A DNA stretch of 64,000 nt from contig CAIIXF020000002.1 in the NCBI GenBank assembly GCA_903813345.2, forward strand, positions 7,459,555 through 7,523,554, in the 5' to 3' direction. The notes under the pieces were generated by a model, which searched no databases, had not been told where the DNA came from, and saw only the letters and a list, made by a program, of their open reading frames with translations. A program made the translations under genes and the position numbers. Every line of letters begins with the position of its first letter. The stretch's first letter is position 1. This DNA is from Owenia fusiformis. Its lineage: Eukaryota > Annelida > Polychaeta > Sabellida > Oweniidae. Positions 1 through 12,645 of this stretch are shown here, piece by piece.

Positions 1-823
1 CTTTAGATATTTCAATTTCTAGAGAATGCACGAATCACTTAAATGTTTAACCCAGAGTTATATTTTATCAGAAAATGATTTATCAAAATGCATGCAAAGT
101 TTAAAAACTGTATCTATCTAACTGTCTATCCAGAACAAAAGTTATAGGTCATAAAGGTTTCATTTTTCAATTCAAAAGATAAGGATTTTAAGGTACGTTA
201 CAACATTTCTCAACATTTTGTAATATCTTGATGGAATTAGTAAGTAAATTCTTGAATATGACAAGGCGGACATTCAAAACAATGTGCTCATTATCTTTGT
301 TCGCTCTGTTATATTGCTTTATTGGAACATGTAATGCGTTTTCCTCATGTACGTTGCAATAAGGTACGTTACGGAAAGTGCGAAATAAGTTGATAACTCA
401 GCAATAAATGCTGCTACCTCAAGTGGAGGAGATCATCACGTGATCTCATGATACGCCATACTTTATTTGCAGTCAAAGGAAATGGAATTTCTTCCTAATA
501 ATCCCTAAATAATACAGCAATCGCGTAAGTACAACACCTGTATCTTTTGCCTAAGCAAAGCTGGTTAATCAAAGATCTAGGATATCCCGATTCGGTTGAA
601 AGATATTCTAAATAAACAACTTAATTGGTCATTGTTAAAACATTATGTCAACTTTTTTCCAAATCACATACGACTTGAGTTTTACATCAATTAAGGTACG
701 TTGCTTTGATATCGTCGCTTAATACTTGTTTTATTTCTGTCTTAATAGTGGTAACTAACCCGGGAATCCACAATTTGTTGCAGAATATGACCAAAACTAA
801 TGCAGAAATTCAAAAGAATTATT
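1..823. other. AT-rich sequence without a gene
   Basis: No convincing coding frame, RNA gene or long repeat is visible. The short string AAGGTACGTT recurs near 190, 361 and 693, with no evident structure around it. Confidence 0.5.
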
Positions 824-1812
824 CAGGGCGTATCAAAAAAACGCAACAAGTTGTTATCTCGTAAAATCACAAAACTAGTAATGACTACATCAATTTCATT
901 TAATGTACCATAAAGCCATGTCTCTCCTCTTTGCAATGATATGTCATTCATTCACATGTGGTAATGGTTGGTTGAGAAATCCTTCTATTTGCACAGTGGG
1001 TCAAAATCGGCTCTGCGCCAAGTTTTAGATATTGAAAAAATCAGTGCAAGGGCTAAGTGCCAATGGAAGTTCCACTGACTTTAATTGTTGTGACTTTTTC
1101 TTTTGGAGCTATCTCAGGAGCATCTGTGCTCACAATTCCTCCACCAGATATTGCAAAACCTCGAGAAAGATTTGCCCATGGGCTGCTTTTCTTTGCTTTA
1201 ACCCACACATGATTCAGGGCTGAACGTGGACAGATGAGCGCATCTTTATGTGCAAGGAAGTGGTGGCAATTTGGAGGGGTATAGGATGTATTCTTGCAAG
1301 AGTATGAGTATGAACACTTTACTGTCTTTGCCATACCTGTCGCACCTTCTTCCAATAGCCCCTATGCCCCTTGTACTGCCTTTTGCAATGTTTTAAACTT
1401 GGGTCCGAGCTGAATTTTGCCCCACTTTGCAAATTTAATGATTATTCGGCCAGAGATGACTCCCTGTGAATGAATGATATTCCATTGCAAAGAGGAGTAA
1501 TTTGGCTTTTTGATACATTGAATTAAAAGGATGCAGTCAGCATTGGTTTTATGTTTTCGTCCAATATTGCATTGGGCTCGGTACACTGACTTTTGCAATG
1601 TTTATAACTTGGCCCGAAGTTAATTTTGGCCCACTTGCAAATGGAATGATTACTCACCCAACCATGACCAAATATCAATGTCAATGAATGATATATCATT
1701 GTAAAGAGGAGACACATGGCTTAATGGTGCGTTGAATGAAATTAAATGCTGTTATCACTGGTTTTGTGCTTTTCCAAGATAACAATCTGTTGCGTTTTTT
1801 TGATACGCACTG
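824..1812. mobile_element. Non-autonomous long-TIR DNA transposon (MITE-like, ~1 kb)
   Basis: The ends are inverted copies: GCGTATCAAAAAAACGCAAC near 828 matches the reverse complement of the sequence ending near 1810, and the similarity extends inward past 100 bp (TTGTTATCT; the segment around 930-960 against 1660-1720). The interior holds diverged copies of one block (about 1368-1560 and 1570-1760) sharing 'TTTTGCAATGTTT' and 'CAAAGAGGAG'. The short open frames inside look like chance frames, and no transposase is recognisable. No clean target-site duplication is visible, so the superfamily is unassigned. Confidence 0.7.
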
Positions 1813-2450
1813 TAGAGAAAGAAAGAAAAGAATCGAGGGACAAAAATGTACCTTGAAAAGGAACGTATCAGAAGAAGACGATACTATGTGCCCCGTGCTG
1901 AGCTAAATGGAAAACAATTGAAATAAGATGATGAAAATCGACGCCAGTGACATGCAATTGTTCTTGCAATAGTGGAGTACATCTAGTGAAAACGTTGGCT
2001 AAAGCCTTATTCCTGTGAAGTAAACATTTGACATTTGAAAAGGAATGAAATGTTTTAGATTTAAGCGACGTTCTCTTTCATTTGCCTCTGCTATGAAGCT
2101 TTTTTTTTTGTTTTAAAAGAAGTTGTTATTGTTTGTAGTTGGTCATATCACGAGTTTATATTCTTCTAAACAAATAAGTAAATGATATTGATCGAGTTAA
2201 AATGTTTTGATAATGATATTAAGATACGTTATTATTTTCAAAGTAATTTTTATCTCTATTAAAAGATATAAAATGGTTTATGGTGACAATACAATGGACA
2301 GGAGCTTGTGTTTTAAGACTTTGGATATATGCGAAAAAGATTCGGTGGATTAACAATTGCGTCAATTTTTACTTTAAGCGACGTCGTTTTGCACTGACAA
2401 GGTTAACTTATTTCTGATTATGACTAGATGTCTTTGCCACATACAAATAT
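1813..2450. other. Unannotated AT-rich DNA
   Basis: I see no gene or repeat structure here beyond short homopolymer runs, for example a T run near 2101. Confidence 0.4.
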
Positions 2451-2452
2451 AT

Positions 2453-5155
2453 TAGTCCATGGTATGAAATCTCTAGGACGTCTAATAAAGGAGTTGGTAG
2501 CACACTATAGCGCAGCGATATTTGACCTTACATTAACATACCTACATATGTCCCCTAATAATTTTTATTATAACCGTTCAATATACTTCCGGCTTTTCGG
2601 CTGAATTATGCCTGCCATTAACAGAGGTCAAAAAATCACCAAAAAATAAAATCCCAATTTTTCACAATTTGGAGTACACAATGCAACAGAAAATAATAAA
2701 AAAATGATTTTAAATATATGATTTATGTTTCTAAGCTAAAAGTTTGAGGTTATTTTTCTTATCAATACCCAAAAATATGTAATCAGTGTACCGACGTTTT
2801 GTATTGTTTCTGATGTATTAATAAGATAAATGCTACAAATGAATCACTTTTATATTGGAATGACAAATGTTTAAATTATGCTAGTTTTTTTTACAAAAGG
2901 GTCTCAATACGTTTTGAGATATGAACCTTTATTCAGCGGTGAAAATTATCAATAAAGGCGGGCCTATTGCTCTTCCTTGACTAATTGGGACTACAGCTAA
3001 AATTCTTTTCCCCGTAGTTAGATATAGCTCAGTTGCTTATAAAACAACCATCAAGACTTGATCGAATTCATGAATATTTGAGAAAAATCGTTATCATTAT
3101 CTTCCTAAAATCTGATTGTATCCAGCGGTAAGGTCAAAAAACAAACAGAAAACTTGATGATAGCCACAAGTAACGTCGAGGAAGAATTTCAGGGCGTTCG
3201 ATTGCATATGACTCTAATTGATTATTAGACATGCCCTTGGAATATATGAACATTCCAATACCTCTGTAACATTTAATTAGATATAAATCTTACCTATTTG
3301 TTATTGTATTGATACGACGTCAGATACTGTACATCGCGTCATTTTACTGCATTTTTAATGCGTACTTACTTTTAAAACCGCAATATCTCGACAGCAAAAT
3401 CATATTTTTCGTCATCAGTTGAACACGTATGTCCATGAAATATTTTGCCTATCAGAATTCCAAATAACTGATTTGGGACTTTTTAAATGAAAATCACACA
3501 AGCCGTATAATGCGACTTTCTATGCTAAAACCGGGTGTCGACTGTAACATTTTGAAGAAAAGTGATTTTAATTTTAAACGAAAAATGAAGATAACTTTTT
3601 CATTTCCCAACGGATCTTTCTCAAATTTTCACAATATTTAAATTCACCATTTTGGAAAAGACAAACAGATTCTGTGTGATGACGTCATAATATAACAATG
3701 CTAACTTAACACTTATATTCATGGAAAAAAGTGTCGACAGGCAGAATTTCGTACCAACAAGATATATATTTTGATCAATTAAACATTAAATCGTTTGAAA
3801 GGTGAATTATTCTTTTTTGATTCCTGAAAGGCATATCATATTCTATATTTTTATCAAAAAACTATATCATTTTGATTAAAATTCAGTCTGTAAGAAGTAT
3901 AAATTGAAAGAAATATGAAGTGAAGCCATGTGAAAAATTCACAAAATTACGTTTCATTTTTTGAGTTCAAATATTTCTAATTAAGGGATAAACATTCAAA
4001 ACTTTCCAATGTTTCAGCATGTTCTTTTAAATATACCCCTTACTACATACAATTAATTTCATTTAATTTGAACCAGTATATATTGAGATAGACATCGTTT
4101 TATCACCGCAACCCCAAGTGAAGGCTTTACAAAATAAGTCGTTACGCCGTTAGCGTATTATATGTTTTACTTTATTATTCATTGCTTTAAATAAATAAAA
4201 CTAAATATTCGAGTTAAAATAAATTACAAATAATGCATTAAACAATCCTTAATATCTTCCCGTCTGTGTTTATCAGTTGAATATGACAAGGGGCATTGTG
4301 AAAGAGTCTAGAAAGACCGGTGCGACAACGAGAGCGCAGGGCCGAAAAGCGCGACAAAGAAGAAAACGGGTAAGGTTTGAAATGTCTACTTTCTGGTGAT
4401 TCTAATTCTGTATATCGTGACACAACCTTTTTGAATATAGAATTGTATTGAAGCGCACATTAATCTGAACAAAACTTGAAGTTTTTAAGAAGATTCCACG
4501 AATATTAAAACGTTTGCAATTACTTGGAGGAGCATTGCGCATATTTATCGCGTAAATGTTTGCATTTTGTCGGTAAAATGAACAATTACACTGTTACGCC
4601 GTGATGTACTGTATCTGACGTCGTATCATTATGTTTTGTAAAACATGAACAATAATTTGTTGTTAGACCCCTTGCGATTATATGGAAAAAATCTGGTAAT
4701 AAAATGTTTTAAATGGTAAGAAAACTAATATGTTCCCAATCATAAATTACCTAAATATTCCACATAATTTTGTTGCATCGGCTTGGCTCATATTTGAAAA
4801 ATCAAACAAAATCTGAAAAACACACTTGCATAATTACACTAATTAAACATCGACATCTACGGTAAAATTAAATAGAATATTTTTAAATTATGATAATTTA
4901 TTTTTGTTCGTATGCTAAGAATAACGGTCTGTGTCTTATAAAATGTATAAAAGTTCGAATCAAAATATTTACGTTTTTTAACCCCTTGTGATGAAAGACA
5001 TTTTTCGACCCGAAAGCCGGAAGTTTTTTCAGCAAATGGTATTTTAAAAGAATCAAGACATGTACACCTTCATAAATATTGCTTCAAATGTTGCTGCGCT
5101 AGAGTGTGCTACGGATCCTTCATATTCGGATGTCATACCATGGACTATATGATGA
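2453..5155. mobile_element. Large foldback element, ~2.7 kb, nested inverted repeats
   Basis: The left end (TCCATGGTATGA, then GTAGCACACTATAGCGCAGC near 2500) is matched in inverted orientation at 5090-5150 (GCTGCGCTAGAGTGTGCTAC, then TCATACCATGGA). Similarity continues inward to CTTCCGGCTTTTCGG (about 2587) against CCGAAAGCCGGAAG (about 5010). A second inverted pair sits inside: GATACGACGTCAGATACTGT at about 3311 against ACTGTATCTGACGTCGTATC at about 4607. No transposase or other credible coding frame is seen between the arms, so this is a non-autonomous foldback element or an inverted duplication. Confidence 0.65.
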
Positions 5156-6160
5156 TTTGAAAGCGAAATCCCACAGTTTCATTGTATGCCAAAAATATCT
5201 TTTCACATGTTGTGTTAAACATCATGAGAATACATTACAGTGTTGCGTTTTGTAAAACATTTTTTTTGAGAAGCGACTGTATTTATGCATTACAACGTAA
5301 ATTTATGTTATTTCTTGATTAAAATGATTAGTGATTTCCCAAATGCAATTTATAGTTTTGTTTCTTAGTGATCTATAGAATAGAGATTACCAGAGGAAGA
5401 CATCGCATATCAAGTTAGCTAATATCTCCATAGAATAAAAGAGGTATCGAGAACGAATCTTAAACTATACACTTTTTATAATTTTACACCTCTTATTTTC
5501 AAAATAGTGTAACTTTTGATATATAAAAGTTAAAATGCCAAAACTTGGGGATTTTATAGAGGATACATAAAACAAAATCAAAATCTGAAAATGAATGCAA
5601 TGAAACGAAGTTCATTTTTCAAAAGTTTGGAACCTTAAATGTCTCCTTATATATGGAATGACTGATCAACGCTGATTGAGAAAACACAGATTTCAAAAGG
5701 GACCAATGATGAAAATAAAGCGACGAGTTTTTGCGTTTAAAGTGAGGTTTTATTTTTGTTTCCAATAATGGAGATAATAAAATAGTGGGGGTAGCAATAC
5801 ATGTACATTTTACTTACCAATCAATATCATTCAACATATAATGCCTAATCAAATATTTACCTCACAAAATGCACCATGGACAATATATTCTTCATAAATT
5901 TCATTAATTGAAAGACCTCATGCAATCATTCCTCTGGTTCGTTTACGTTTATTTTATTTATTCATAAACCAAGAAAGCTTTAAAAAGGTGTGACCTCTAC
6001 AACGATTTCTTTCCCATCAATGTTGTCTTATAAGTATGATTCCCATGCCTTTATCTTAGACAAAACAAATTCTAATTAACTGTCCTATTGTGATTACAAC
6101 CAATTTCTTAGATAAACATCACAACCGGTAGACGGTCTCCGGGCTGACTGTTACGCGGAT
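5156..6160. other. AT-rich DNA without recognised features
   Basis: I see no sustained coding frame, no RNA gene and no clear repeat. Confidence 0.4.
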
Positions 6161-6164
6161 TATG

Positions 6165-6760
6165 GCATACATTCATGGTTGCGCGGTATTTGTGATACGG
6201 GTGAATATGCCATACTCACCTGCGGTATATGGCATATTCCGCAGGTGAGTATGCGATATTCCGCAGTGAATATGCAATACATTGATTTCAGTGAATACCC
6301 GATACTCACCTGCAGAATATGTCATACTCACTTGCGGAATATGCCATATACAGCAGGTGAATATGACATATTCAACAGGTGAAAACGTGATACAGAAAGA
6401 CTTGGTTTGATTAGTTGCGAAAATCGACTCTAAATGTAAAACTACGCTGGATTACCAATATTGGTAGTGCGTCGAGTACTAATATATGAATCCTGGATTG
6501 ATTGGGTAAGTTTATTACGTGAGATTGGTGAGTGATACTTCTACATACGTTGATATATTCGATAAACTGTACTGTTGATTCAGTAATCATTATATTAATT
6601 TATAAAGTTCTACCTGTTCGTCCAATCGATGCAATTGACAATTGCGTACTTCCGTATCACGTTCTCATTGATTAGTGAATATGTCATATGCCGCAGGTGA
6701 ATCTGTCATACGCCGCAAGTGAATATGCCATATTCGTTGCGGAATATGGCATATTTTTGT
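6165..6760. repeat. Clustered short motif in both orientations (GGTGAATATG / CATATTC)
   Basis: About a dozen variants of a ~20-bp word, roughly GCAGGTGAATATGCCATATT, lie in direct and inverted orientation at 6165-6390 and again at 6672-6755. The unit is itself partly palindromic (ATATGCCATAT). The two clusters flank about 280 bp of ordinary sequence. The short frame across 6179-6382 is only a reading of the repeat. Confidence 0.7.
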
Positions 6761-7457
6761 ATATAAAAAGATATATATAAAAAGAAAAGGGAATATTTCT
6801 AAAAAAATACAAAAAGAGCTAGTAAATCAAGATATGTCATCATAAAATAAACATCAATATCAAAATATTGCACAATTACACTGTATTATCAAACAAAACT
6901 GCTATTGCAGAATTGAAACTTACCAGGCATAAATAAGCAAGATAATAAAATATTTCACTGTTCAGAAAACATCTCAATTTATAAGTTAATATTATGTTCA
7001 GGTTTGATGTACCGGGTGGTCAAAAGAGGTCCAAACACAGTGATCAATTTATGACGTTATTTTGATCACCGCTTGGTGCGCTGAATGCAATTACACTGCA
7101 CGATATAATCCAAGTTGGGACGTACCGGTTATTTACGTTGATTATTAGTTTTAGCCGTAAAATGACATTTCTTTGCATTTGCTTTGATACATACATATAA
7201 CATACATATTCCCATCGCTCCTCATTTTGTTGAGTAAATATACGTGTGTTTTAACAATATAAAAACGCTCTTCAAATTGAGCTCTTCAATTCTAAGATAC
7301 ATTTATTTTCTGAAAGTGTCAAATTTAATCTTATCGAAACAACTGGTGGAAAGGACAATAAGTACGTATAATAAACATATTAAAGCAGCAAATAAAGAGT
7401 CTTCAAACTATTTGAAGCTTGTTGGCATCCACGTTTCTGAGGCAGATGTCCATGGCT

Positions 7458-8760
7458 GGCCAAGTGGTACAAAGTTACGTCGTTATGTTTACGGCCTTAC
7501 GGTCGTAAATGTACGACCGCAAGAACGTAAATATACGTCCTTAAGGTCGTTTACGGTTCCAAGAACGTTAATTAACGACCTCATAGTCGTAATGTTTACG
7601 ACCGTAAGATCGTAAATAAACGACCACAAGAACGTAAATGTACGACCATAAGGTCGTTAATTTACGTCAGTAAGGTCGTAATAACGCGGTAGTGAGGTCG
7701 TTCATTTACGTCAGTAAGGTCGTATAACACGGTCGTAAGGTTGTAAATTTACGTCAGTTAGGTCGTATAACACGGTCGTAGATTTACGTCGTAATAACAT
7801 TGTAGTGAGGTCGTAAATTTACGTCAGTAAGGTCGTATAACATGGTCGTGAGGTCGTAAATTTGCGTTAGTAAGGTCGTAATAACACGGTAGTGAGGTAA
7901 TAAAGGAAGAGGTGCGTTTATTGGCAAATAAAGTGCTCGGACACACAAAAGTGCTCGGGCACACATAGGCTGAGATAGGGGCCATTTAGTTTAGTGAGGT
8001 TGTATTGACTTACATGGGGCTGTTCATCATTGACTTAACATGAGGATATCAGCAGATCCCAATAGAGGCCATTGGTTTCTATTGATTATCACAAAAATAC
8101 CAAAAATACACTATGACCTGAATCGATTGCAAACTTAATAATTTCACAATATGACACTATTGGTTTATCTCATCAAATGTGCAAATATAATTTTTTCATC
8201 ATTTTTTTCCCTACAAAATGGCTATAGAAAAATGCTCCAAAAACAACTTTTACACTTATCAAAAATCATACAAAGTAAAACCAAAGAATATACTATTTTA
8301 TTTCATTATGTAGTAACATATTTGGATAAGATGTAGGGATGCGTAGGATGCAAATGGATTTTGACAGACACAAAAATACTTCCTGGTTTGGAATCATATG
8401 CCTCTACACTTCATGCTTGAATTATGACCTTAATAAGTGGCCTATACATCAATACAGTGCTGAATATAGGTCAGCAAGATACTAAGATACTAGTGTGCAT
8501 ATAAATGTTATAATTAAAGCAGAATACTCATTTTGAAAAATCAGATGAATTATTTTTTCTCATGGGGAGATCCCAATGGAGGGTGTATAAGGTCCTTTAC
8601 ATTGCGACTATGAGGTCGTTAATTTACATTCTTGGAACCGATAATAACGACCTTAAGGACGTAAATTAACGACCTTATGGTCGTATATTTACGTTCTTGC
8701 GGTCGTACATTTACGACCTTGCGGTCGTAAACATAACGACGTAACTTTGTACCACTTGGC
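7458..8760. mobile_element. 1.3-kb foldback element built of CGTAAA/TTTACG repeats
   Basis: The termini GGCCAAGTGGTACAAAGTTA (7458) and its inverse ending at 8760 start arms of ~190 bp. The arms and the inner side of the left arm (to about 7900) consist of short alternating palindromic words such as GTCGTAAATTTACGACC, ACGACCTTAAGG and GGTCGTTAATTTACG. The centre (about 7920-8580) is non-repetitive and AT-rich. The frame at 7244-7615 runs through the left arm and is not considered a gene. Confidence 0.75.
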
Positions 8761-10265
8761 CTTCACGTTGTATGATCAGATGAATCTTAAAACACTTGCT
8801 GCACAGCAATACCAGACAAACGTATATGCAATGACACAAAGGGAGCAAGGTTTATGGCATAATGACCTTTTAAGGTATGTAAATATTTAACACCTAAGCC
8901 CAATCAGGCCCATGGCCAAGATTTGCCAAGAGAATATATGGGGGGGGGGTTACCTCGGCCCAAAAATGGCCAAACCACTTGAAAAGTGCTCAGAATTGTG
9001 AATAATGCATGAGTTTTGGCGTCTAGTTAGGGAAGAAGGTATGTAAAAATTATTATTGAATATTCAGGAAAACCAGATTTTATAATGGCGCAGTGGGAAT
9101 TTTATTCATTTCTGTAAATTAAGATACCCGACAAAGGAGGCTAATCCATACAAGGAACCTACCTTTCGATATTTGGAAGTGCATATTACAACTGGCCACG
9201 ACAAACATGTACAAGACAAAGCTGATTGATGATCCAAAACGCAAGACTGCGATTCTTTCCATATCCACTATGATTAAGGTTAAATTACCTTAAATACAAT
9301 GAACTTAAACAAGCCTCATGACAGGAGATCAGTTTCTCTGAAGAGCATTTTCAGGAAGGAATTCGATTCGGGAGAAAGAGCAGGATACATTATCAATGTT
9401 ACGCACACATTTAAACGTAGATACAATAAAACCAGGGACGTAGTCATAATTAGCTGTACGTTTGGCTACTGGAATGTTCATGGCATGCCGCAACACTTTC
9501 TTTGAACATATCTGATGGAATACAAGTATCAAAGAACGACATTATAGAATTTTCAGATTATAAATCTTTCATCAAAGTTGTTATCTAGTAGTGGGTTGCC
9601 ATGACAGTTTTACTGATGGACAACTAGTTCAATGTAATGTCAACAAACAATTGTATAAAGTTTATTAACAACATTTATTCAATATAAATCATCGGGAATG
9701 TTAAACACTACAGCTAAAAAAATTGGCCTAATATTACAACAATGCGTAGCAAAACTCATCTTTACTTACAGACTTATAACATGTTTAAACAGTAATAACA
9801 ACAAAAATGTATACAAATGTAAATAGACTAGATTAGCATTATTTAATACTGTACTCTTGGTAATTTTCCTGTGCTACTATATTTTGTGCTGTTCGTGAGT
9901 TATGGAAAATTATCAAAATATAATAGCCATAACATTTCCAATAGTTCTAATTCGTGAAATATAATAGTTGTAAAATTCCTGGGAATTTATTTCACTCAAT
10001 GTTGACAATATTTTCGATCAGTGATTGATGAAGGTATTTTTTCTTAATTTATTTCGGGTTTTAAATGATTTTATTTGAAAAAAATAGAAAAAGAAGTTTA
10101 GAAAATCACAAATCCGTGAAAATTAATAGCCACAAAATATTGCTTGGAAATTGAAAATAAGCGAAAATTAAGTCACGAAATTTCACAAAAAGTGAAATAT
10201 ATTTTCTTTTATTGGACATATAATATTTTTTTACTGAACATATTTTCATTTGTATAACTACCAGA
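8761..10265. other. Non-coding DNA with a G tract
   Basis: A run of about ten G lies near 8941. The segment 9846-10200 (ATACTGTACTC... then repeated 'CGTGAA/AATTTCA' words) resembles the TACTGTA-ended MITE family seen at 10266 and 47890, but I cannot define both ends. No credible gene. Confidence 0.4.
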
Positions 10266-10706
10266 TACTGTAGATACGGTTAATGTGGCTCTTATTAAAT
10301 TGGCAATTTTGCCATTTTTGCATATTGGCACATATTTAATTTGGCAGATACTAGGGCTTGGACATTGCTCTGATGCCAAAACTTCCACATACACTAGAAT
10401 AAAATACAAATTGTTATACTTATCCCTTCAATTCAAGTTCTACTGTATATCCTATACATAGCTAGTAAGTCATTATTGAACATGTTGAAATGCTCAGTCA
10501 TATTGATGTTCGTTGAGCTTATTCTTTTTAGATTTTGTTAAAACTAAACTTGAAGTGACTTAAAAAGACCGGACGAAGTTCTCTTGAAAATTCCCGGAAA
10601 TCCTTTATTTATGGCGAAGATGTAAATTGGCGACTATTCCTATTTGAAATTTTCGCCAAATTCGCCTGATAAAAGTGGGCGCCAAATTAACCCAATCTAC
10701 AGTACA
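10266..10706. mobile_element. MITE-like element with TACTGTAGAT ends
   Basis: TACTGTAGAT at 10266 is mirrored by ATCTACAGTA ending at 10706. The body is rich in 'AAATTGGC' and 'GCGCCAAATTAA' words in both orientations. Similar words recur at 49105-49190. No coding potential. Confidence 0.6.
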
Positions 10707-10714
10707 TAATGGTA

Positions 10715-10835
10715 ATTATGAAAATTGATCCACTAGAACTGATGAATACACAATTTTAAGGGAACATTACATATCTGCCATGCTATCTGACCTGAATTAG
10801 CCACCTGGTGGTGAAACTGGCAATTACCCACTGTC
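10715..10835 (+). repeat. Dispersed repeat, copy 1 (inverted copy at 37312-37430)
   Basis: About 115 bp, from GAAAATTGATCCACTAGAAC through ATCTGCCATG to CCACCTGGTGGTGAAACTGG, matches the reverse complement of 37312-37430 with few differences and one small indel. A second copy inside an intron of the zinc-finger locus marks this as an interspersed family. Confidence 0.8.
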
Positions 10836-11788
10836 ATCTAGGTCATTTAAAAGTATGTACAAATAAAAATTAATTCTACTGCATTGTACACGCTTATAAA
10901 TTGTGGCACTATTTTGAATAAATTCTTGCACAAAACATTTTTCATTGTTTCGAACACTGAACTGTTATTGGACACTTATCACTGCTACATGTACAGTGTA
11001 CAGTAGCTATAACCTAGCATTTTTATATCATGACATTCACATTATGTTTAATCAATAAAAACCAACGATGTACATAATCATACATCTCTCTCATACACGC
11101 CCGGTGATCGTACAAAAATGATGGAGGGGGATTGGGCGATTTCTGCAAGAAATCTCAACAAAGGAAGATTTATTTTTTTCAAGATAAAATTTGCAACTGA
11201 ATTGCCAAATGAAAAGGCGCGGTGCATGGCAAAACATGTAAGGTCACGTTTGACACTGATACCCTTCTAAGATATGAGATCTATTAAAAAAGGCGCATCA
11301 TCACCAACGTGCAAAAGTCTTACTCGAGTCTCTAGCCAATACTTGGCTAGAGGGGATTTCATCTGGAATACTGTGAATGAACTCCATTTGAAAAAAGCTG
11401 GCCGTGGTGTCATAAATTTATTGAATATTTTAAAAATCGTCAGATAAATAAATCATTAATCAAAACGGACCCCGCTCGGCTCCTTGATGAGATATGACAT
11501 GATTTCATCAGGATTTCGTCTAAAAAATAGAAAAATGGCGATGTTCGAAAACTGGACGAAATGTTGTTAACGTCTGACATTGGTAACTGACTGTAAATTC
11601 TAAGTTAGCGATCCAGAAAATGTGAACTAATACACTGATCACTTTATGTGTGTTTTGGAATTTTTGGTGAGGTGATAAGACCAAAACTCGCAATTCAAAT
11701 TGTGATGTGGAAAAATGGCGGACATATGATTTAAAATTTTATGATCACAACATGACCAGTTGTTCATGCAGGAATATATCTTTACTGG
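10836..11788. other. Non-coding DNA with a short dispersed hairpin
   Basis: The hairpin word CTCGAGTCTCTAGCCAA plus CTTGGCTAG near 11322-11350 is repeated near 55432-55460. Nothing else is recognisable. Confidence 0.45.
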
Positions 11789-11789
11789 A

Positions 11790-12645
11790 AGGCCACTATA
11801 CACACAGGCTGGTATCGAAAGATTTGTCCGCTGTGACGGAGCATGCTATTTTTCATAAAAACACTAAGAATGCTTCACGATTTATTTTTTAACTCATACG
11901 TTTCGTTATATCAACGATAATTACTTATTCCATGCAATGGATATATCATTTGCGTGTAACCTTCACTTCTGTTTGAAGTCCAATAACGCTAGGAGTAAAA
12001 TCTATTGAAAACGGCGCCAGAGTATCAAACTCTAAAATGTACCATTTCTTTTTTAACTTTTTAATGTCATGATATAGTGACACGATAATATTAACATATG
12101 TTTTAAGCATAACTCTGAATGTATTAATGAGATATTAATGCATTGGGTCTTTTTAATTTTTTAATAAAAAATAATATTAATATTTTTTGTCCGCTGTGAC
12201 GGAGCATTTTCACAGTTCACATTTGCAACTGCTCCGTCACAGCGGACAAAAAAATTAAACATTATTTTTAGTAAAAGAATTAAAAAGACCAAATACATCA
12301 ACATCTCGTTTATAACTTCATAGTTATGCTGAAACCATGTGTAAATATTATCGTGTCACTATATCGTGCCATTAGAAAGTTAAACAAGAAATGGTACATT
12401 TTGAAGTATGATACTCCGGCGCCATTTTCAATAGCTTTTCTTCCCAGCGTAATTGGACATTAAACAGAAGTGAAAGTTACCCGCAAATGATATATCCATT
12501 GCATGGAGTAAGTAATTTTGTATGGTATACGAAACATATGAGTTAAAAAATAAATCGTGAAGTATTCTTAGTGTTTTTATGAAAAATAGCATGCTCCGTC
12601 ACAGCGGACAAATATTTCGATACCAGCCTGTGATACAGTGGCCTC
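11790..12645. mobile_element. Near-perfect 0.85-kb palindrome (foldback element)
   Basis: Two arms of about 400 bp match in inverted orientation (CACAGGCTGGTATCGAAA at 11803 against its inverse near 12628; GATATATCATTTGCG against CGCAAATGATATATC). A 21-bp word, TTTGTCCGCTGTGACGGAGC, occurs four times: near the outer and inner ends of both arms (about 11823, 12186, and inverted at about 12231 and 12592). No transposase. The arms differ at scattered positions, so this is not a simple assembly artefact of identical arms. Confidence 0.8.

Noticed and set aside
7458-8760. CRISPR-like array suggested by regularly repeated ACGACC words
   Set aside because: Units are short, mutually inverted and lack spacers; this is eukaryotic DNA and the structure is a foldback element.
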